DNA of 64,000 bases. It comes from Actinomadura mexicana. Lineage in GTDB: Bacteria; Actinomycetota; Actinomycetes; Streptosporangiales; Streptosporangiaceae. A program made the translations under genes and the position numbers. The stretch covers positions 186,001 to 250,000 of the forward strand of contig NZ_FZNP01000002.1 of the NCBI RefSeq assembly GCF_900188105.1. Reading direction: 5' to 3'. Positions 60,186-64,000 of the stretch are shown here, in pieces (within the stretch, counting starts at the first letter, position 1; the number at the start of each line of letters is the position of its first letter). The notes under the pieces were generated by a model that ran no database searches, had not been told where the DNA came from, and saw nothing but the letters and a program-made list of their open reading frames with translations.

Positions 60186-61468
60186 CAGTTCGCCCGGCGG
60201 GTGCCGTCCGCCGTGAGGGCGACGGGGGCGCCGGTCGCCGCGGACAGGCCGGCGGACACGCCGATCATCACGCTCGCGACGCCCGCGCGGTATCCGGCCT
60301 GGCGGGCGAGCGGGTCCTGCGACGGCCCTCGGAACACGTCGTCGAGCAGGAGGGCGTCGCCGCCGCCGTGCGCGCCCGCGCCATTCCCGATCACGATCTC
60401 TTCCGGCTCCCGCCAGTGCCGGTGCAGCACGAGCCGCTCGGACGCACCCGCGGCGTGCTCCTTCCCGGACGCGGTCGGGTCGATCGCCGCGTGCGGAGGC
60501 GTCCACGCGCGCTCGACGACGTCCAGTTCGAGCCGTCCGGCTGTGCCGTTGAGGACGGCCCGGTATCCCTCGGCGGGCGCGTGCGCGTTGAGGGAGTAGG
60601 TGAGCAGCGCGCCGCGCTCGTAGCGGACGAGCACCGCCATGTTGTCGTCGATGGTCACGCCCTCGCCGAAGACGTCCTGGTCGCGCAGGTAGCCGTCCTC
60701 TTGCTCGGCGTCGAGGTAGAGGCGCTTCAGCCGGGGGTCGGCGGACAGGTCCAGCAGGAACGGGTCCGTGCCGAGGCCCGGCGCGCCGCGGGCTCGGACG
60801 GGACGGTCGGCGAGGCCGCGGGCGCGGGCGTTCGCGGCGCCGTAGAAGCGCAGGGACGTCTGGGCGTAGACGGAGGCGGCGGCGTCGGCGATCCACCAGT
60901 TGACCAGGTCGAAGTGGTGGGTGGACTTGTGCACGAGCAGCCCGCCCGAGTTCGCCCTGTCCCGGTGCCAGCGACGGAAGTAGTCGGCGCCGTGGACGGT
61001 GTCGAGCGCCCAGCAGAAGTGCACCGAGGTGACCTCTCCGATCGCGCCTTCCGCGACGAGTCGGCGGACGGCGCTGTTGCGCGGCGAGTACCGGTAGTTG
61101 AAGGTGACGACGAGCCTGCCCGGGCCGCGCTCGGCCGCCTCGGCGACCGCCGCGCAGTCCTCGGCGGTCGTGCACAGCGGCTTCTCCACGACGACGTCCT
61201 TGCCGGCGTCGAGGGCCGCGACCACATAGCGGGCGTGTGCGGCGTCGACGGTCGTGACCACGACGGCGTCGGCGAGGTCGAGCACGGCCCCGAACCCCTC
61301 GGGCGCGAAGCACGGCACCTCGCGGCCGATCCGGTCGAGGTAGTAGCGCAGGCGCGTCCGGTTGGGGTCGCAGAGCGCGGCGATCTCGCCGGTGTCGCTC
61401 CACTCGCCGAGCAGCGCGTCGACGTACATCTGCGCCCGGTGGCCGAGCCCGACGAAGGCGTATCGCAT
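60185..61468 (-). CDS. Gfo/Idh/MocA-family oxidoreductase
   Basis: 427 residues. N-terminal Rossmann motif FVGLGHRAQMYVDALLG, then the EKP motif in VVVEKPLCTT, and the catalytic Lys/His segment HKSTHHFDLVNWW. The C-terminal beta-sheet domain is complete (NMAVLVRYERGALLTYSLNAH). The family oxidises or reduces sugars and uronates with NAD(P). Setting between a sugar-binding protein and a PL9 lyase points to uronate or pectin-derived sugar catabolism in the cytoplasm. Confidence 0.93.
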   Translation of the reverse strand: MRYAFVGLGHRAQMYVDALLGEWSDTGEIAALCDPNRTRLRYYLDRIGREVPCFAPEGFGAVLDLADAVVVTTVDAAHARYVVAALDAGKDVVVEKPLCTTAEDCAAVAEAAERGPGRLVVTFNYRYSPRNSAVRRLVAEGAIGEVTSVHFCWALDTVHGADYFRRWHRDRANSGGLLVHKSTHHFDLVNWWIADAAASVYAQTSLRFYGAANARARGLADRPVRARGAPGLGTDPFLLDLSADPRLKRLYLDAEQEDGYLRDQDVFGEGVTIDDNMAVLVRYERGALLTYSLNAHAPAEGYRAVLNGTAGRLELDVVERAWTPPHAAIDPTASGKEHAAGASERLVLHRHWREPEEIVIGNGAGAHGGGDALLLDDVFRGPSQDPLARQAGYRAGVASVMIGVSAGLSAATGAPVALTADGTRRAN

Positions 61469-61643
61469 GGCGGGAGAACTCCAGGGAGGGGTGGCGCCGT
61501 GCGGCCCGGCCGTCCTCGGGCCGCACGGCTGCTCATGGCTTGGGACCCGCGATACGAGTCCCCGGAACGCGGATCCCCGGTACACGAGTCGTCCGGAAGG
61601 CGGGCATGAGCCCGCGTCATCGCAAGGAAGGCGCGGTGTCACC

Positions 61644-61722
61644 GGACGGCGCGTCGCCGCAAGAACAGCGCCAAGGACAACGCGTCGTCTCCAGGACGGC
61701 GCGTCGTCGCGAAGACAGCGCC
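61644..61722. repeat. Imperfect 29-bp direct repeats in operon gap
   Basis: Two copies (61644-61672 and 61694-61722) agree at 25 of 29 bases, both beginning GGACGGCGCGTCG and ending ACAGCGCC. Each can fold through GGCGC/GCGCC. They lie in the 270-bp gap between the binding protein and oxidoreductase genes and might slow or reduce read-through, or stabilise upstream mRNA. Confidence 0.6.
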
Positions 61723-61738
61723 CTGATCGGGTGTGTCG

Positions 61739-62995
61739 TCAGGACAGGGCGGTGTCGGACTCGGTGAGGAAGGTCTTGGCGGCCGCGTCCGGTTGCGCCT
61801 TGCCGAACAGCACCGAGTCGGTGGCGCGCTTGAGGATGTCCTCCATCTCCATCGCGCCCTTGGGCGGGACGACCACCGGGCTGAGGTCGCCCTTGATCGA
61901 GTCCATGAAGGCCAGGACCTTCTGGTCAGCCGGGGTGAGCCTGCCCTTGATCGTGGTGATCACCTTGGCGTTGGTGGGCAGGCCGCGGTCGCTGAGCAGG
62001 ATCCCGCCGGCGTCCGGGTCGTTGACCAGGAAGTCGACGAACTTGCGGGCGTTGTCGGCCTTCTCGGTCCTGGACGAGATCGTGTAGTACATCGCCGGCT
62101 GGAGGAACATGCCCGAGGCCGAGGCGCCCGGGGCCTTCGGCATGCGCAGCAGGTCCAGCTCCTGCCCGGAGCCCTTGGTCAGCGCGTCGAGCTGGTTGCT
62201 CCACCAGCTGCCGAACACGCTGGTGTTGGTCGCGAGCAGCGCCTGGTCGACCTTGGTGCCGGTCTCCAGCATCTTGGCGGCGGCCGGGCCCGCCTTCGTG
62301 TCGATGATCTTCTTCAGCAGGGCCCACCAGTCCTTGATGGTCTGCTCCGACAGGGCGACCTTGCCGTCGCCGTAGAACTGCTCGCCGCGCTGCGCGGCGA
62401 AGATCTGCAGGAAGGCCGGGTTCTCGTTGTACTCGGTGCCCCAGACCTTCCCGCCGCTCTTCTCGGTCACCCTCTGGGAGGTCGCGACGTAGTCGTCCCA
62501 GGTCCAGGTCTTGTCGTCGGGCACCTTCTGGCCGTACTTCTCCAGGGCCGCCTTGTTGACGACCATCGGGAAGGCGTTGACGCCGGTGGGAACGGCGTAC
62601 TGCTTGCCGTCGACCTGACCGGCCTTCAGGACGCTCTGGTCGAGGTCGGTGGTGTTCACCTTGCCGGTCAGGTCGGTGAGGGTGCCGCGGCCCGCGTACT
62701 CCGCCAGCCCGCGGATCTCGATCGACATCACGTCGGGTGCGTCCCCGGCCGCGGTCTTGGTGGCCAGCTTCTCGTAGTAGCTGTCCCAGTCGGAGAAGTC
62801 GCCCTCGACGTCGATGCCGGGGTTCTCCTTCTCGAACTCGGCGATGGCCGCCTCGGTCAGCTTCTGCCGGGAGTCGCTGCCCCAGTAGGAGAAGACGATC
62901 GTGTTCTTGCCGCCGGAATCGCCGTCGCCGCTGCCGCACGCGGTGGCCGGCACCGCGAGCAGGGTGAGGGCGGTGGCCGCCAGGATGCGCTTCAT
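61739..62995 (-). CDS. ABC transporter sugar-binding lipoprotein
   Basis: 418 residues. Lipoprotein signal (MKRILAATALTLLAVPATAC) with the lipid-attachment Cys at residue 20. The mature protein is a family 1 solute-binding protein: IVFSYWGSDSRQKLTEAAI, FEKENPGIDVEGDFSDW, and YAVPTGVNAFPMVVNKAAL. It is anchored outside the membrane and delivers (oligo)saccharide, probably pectin-derived, to the permeases encoded just upstream. The ATPase subunit is not in the window; many such actinomycete systems share MsiK. Confidence 0.95.
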   Translation of the reverse strand: MKRILAATALTLLAVPATACGSGDGDSGGKNTIVFSYWGSDSRQKLTEAAIAEFEKENPGIDVEGDFSDWDSYYEKLATKTAAGDAPDVMSIEIRGLAEYAGRGTLTDLTGKVNTTDLDQSVLKAGQVDGKQYAVPTGVNAFPMVVNKAALEKYGQKVPDDKTWTWDDYVATSQRVTEKSGGKVWGTEYNENPAFLQIFAAQRGEQFYGDGKVALSEQTIKDWWALLKKIIDTKAGPAAAKMLETGTKVDQALLATNTSVFGSWWSNQLDALTKGSGQELDLLRMPKAPGASASGMFLQPAMYYTISSRTEKADNARKFVDFLVNDPDAGGILLSDRGLPTNAKVITTIKGRLTPADQKVLAFMDSIKGDLSPVVVPPKGAMEMEDILKRATDSVLFGKAQPDAAAKTFLTESDTALS

Positions 62996-63053
62996 TTGTC
63001 GGGTACCTCCGGGGACGGGGGTGGGGAGGGACGGGGGCGTTCGGGAGCGGGGC

Positions 63054-63965
63054 CTATTTGAGGCCGGTGGTCGCCATTCCTCGGACGAGGTATTTCTGGC
63101 CGGCCAGGAAGAAACCGAAGATCGGGCCGAGTGAGACGATCGACATCGCGAACATCGGTCCCCAGGAGGAGTTGCCGCTGGAGTCCATGAACTGGCGCAG
63201 CGCCACCGGCGCGGTGAGCCTGTCGGAATTGGTGAGGTAGAGGTTCTGGGTGAAGAAGTCGCTCCATGTCCAGATGAAGGTGAAGATCGCCGTGGTGGCC
63301 AGCGCGGGGACGCAGAGCGGCATCACCACCTGCAGGAACGTCCGCCAGTAGCCGGCGCCGTCGATCGCCGCGGCCTCGTCCAGCTCCCGGGGCAGGGTGC
63401 GGATGAACTGCACCATCAGGAAGATGAAGAACGCGTCGGTGGCGAGGAACTTCGGCACCACGATCGGCCAGATCGTGTTGATCCAGTCGATCTTGTTGAA
63501 CATGATGTACTGCGGCACGACCGTCACGTGGTGCGGCAGCATGATCGAGCCCAGCATGAGCGCGAACCAGAACCGCTTGAACGGGAACTCCAGCCGGGCG
63601 AACGCGTAGGCCGCCATCGAGCAGGCCAGCAGGTTGCCGACGACCGCGAGGGACGTGATGACCGCGGAGTTCCAGAGGTAGTAGCCGAAGGAGTGCTTGA
63701 GCGCCCCCCAGCCGCCGGAGTAGTTCGCGCCGGTCACCTCGGACGGCACCAGGCCGGGCTCCCGGAAGATCAGCTCCTCGGGCTTGACCGAACTGGAGAT
63801 CATCCAGAGCAGCGGGTAGAGCATGAACAGGCCGAAGGCGATGAGCAGCAGGTGCCTGGTCAGCCGCGACACGGGCCGGAACAGCACCGGCGCGCGCCTG
63901 CCCGGCGTGCGCCTGCCCGTCGCCGAACGCCTGCCTGTCACCACGCGCTTACCTGTCGTCGCCAT
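63054..63965 (-). CDS. ABC sugar transporter permease (MalG type)
   Basis: 303 residues with six membrane helices after a basic N-terminus of 35 residues (repeats of GRR). The EAA loop is ELDEAAAIDGAGYWRTF. The start overlaps the end of the upstream permease gene by 17 bp, and the binding-protein gene follows 58 bp on, giving the permease-permease-binding protein order of CUT1 carbohydrate importers. Confidence 0.95.
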   Translation of the reverse strand: MATTGKRVVTGRRSATGRRTPGRRAPVLFRPVSRLTRHLLLIAFGLFMLYPLLWMISSSVKPEELIFREPGLVPSEVTGANYSGGWGALKHSFGYYLWNSAVITSLAVVGNLLACSMAAYAFARLEFPFKRFWFALMLGSIMLPHHVTVVPQYIMFNKIDWINTIWPIVVPKFLATDAFFIFLMVQFIRTLPRELDEAAAIDGAGYWRTFLQVVMPLCVPALATTAIFTFIWTWSDFFTQNLYLTNSDRLTAPVALRQFMDSSGNSSWGPMFAMSIVSLGPIFGFFLAGQKYLVRGMATTGLK

Positions 63966-64000
63966 AGAAGACCCAGAATCGAGACATGAGGAAGTTGACG
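63949..64000 (-). CDS. 3' end of a second ABC permease gene (partial)
   Basis: The frame enters from the right edge and reads VNFLMSRFWVFYGDDR then TAA. This matches the C-terminus of MalF-type sugar permeases (NFL-SRKWV-YG). It overlaps the next gene by 17 bp, typical of co-translated permease pairs. Confidence 0.75.
   Translation of the reverse strand, partial: VNFLMSRFWVFYGDDR

Overview
The window is very GC-rich (roughly 70%) with strong G/C preference at third codon positions, GTG and TTG starts, many 4-bp start/stop overlaps, and actinomycete-specific families (DUF397 with its HTH partner, DUF1918, DUF2267, Hanks-type kinases, LitR/ECF light regulation). It reads as a chromosomal segment of a filamentous actinomycete, plausibly Streptosporangiales/Thermomonosporaceae; the genus cannot be fixed from sequence alone. 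No rRNA, tRNA, CRISPR array or intact insertion sequence was seen.

Left part (1-10 kb): a very large P-loop NTPase, open at the left edge, is translationally coupled to a coiled-coil/beta-CASP metallo-beta-lactamase-fold nuclease. This pair is the best candidate for an undescribed (defence-like) system. It is followed by an HTH-DUF397 module with a decayed second copy and a tightly overlapping cassette of small unknown genes.

10-20 kb: an SDR, LtrA, a NarL-type response regulator, two membrane Ser/Thr kinases (one with four extracellular Ig-like/ASH-type repeats) and a LiaS/NarX-type histidine kinase form a signalling island. 20-27 kb: an SDR/TetR pair with two near-identical operators, gene fragments, a secreted protein, two tandem PucR-type regulators and an FeS-type photolyase.

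27.4-32.1 kb: a dormancy-type cluster (baeRF/Rv2629-like, DUF2267, phosphoribosyltransferase-hydrolase fusion, DUF1918, two-CTD HPF) with three DosR-like boxes. 32-39.9 kb: secreted beta-propeller, unknown protein, SpoT-like HD protein, DHA2 efflux pump, and a HelD/HelR-type RNA polymerase-clearing helicase divergent from a TetR gene over a palindromic operator.

39.9-54.7 kb: a light-responsive block. DUF523-DUF1722, ECF sigma, B12-binding MerR (LitR-like) and CPD photolyase precede a carotenoid cluster: crtI, crtB, a CrtA-like oxygenase, a glycosyltransferase, a CrtI/CrtD-family desaturase and a CruF-like hydratase. PlsX- and PlsY-like acylation genes are embedded in it. The likely product is a glycosylated, perhaps acylated, acyclic xanthophyll; no crtE or cyclase is present here.

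54.7-57.3 kb: a recombination scar with a truncated MFS gene, a protein of about eleven 26-residue repeats of unknown family, and resolvase-like and MarR-like fragments. 57.3-64 kb: a minus-strand pectin/uronate utilisation locus (two ABC permeases, binding protein, Gfo/Idh oxidoreductase, odd alpha/beta hydrolase, secreted PL9 lyase) with a LacI-type palindrome upstream of the lyase.
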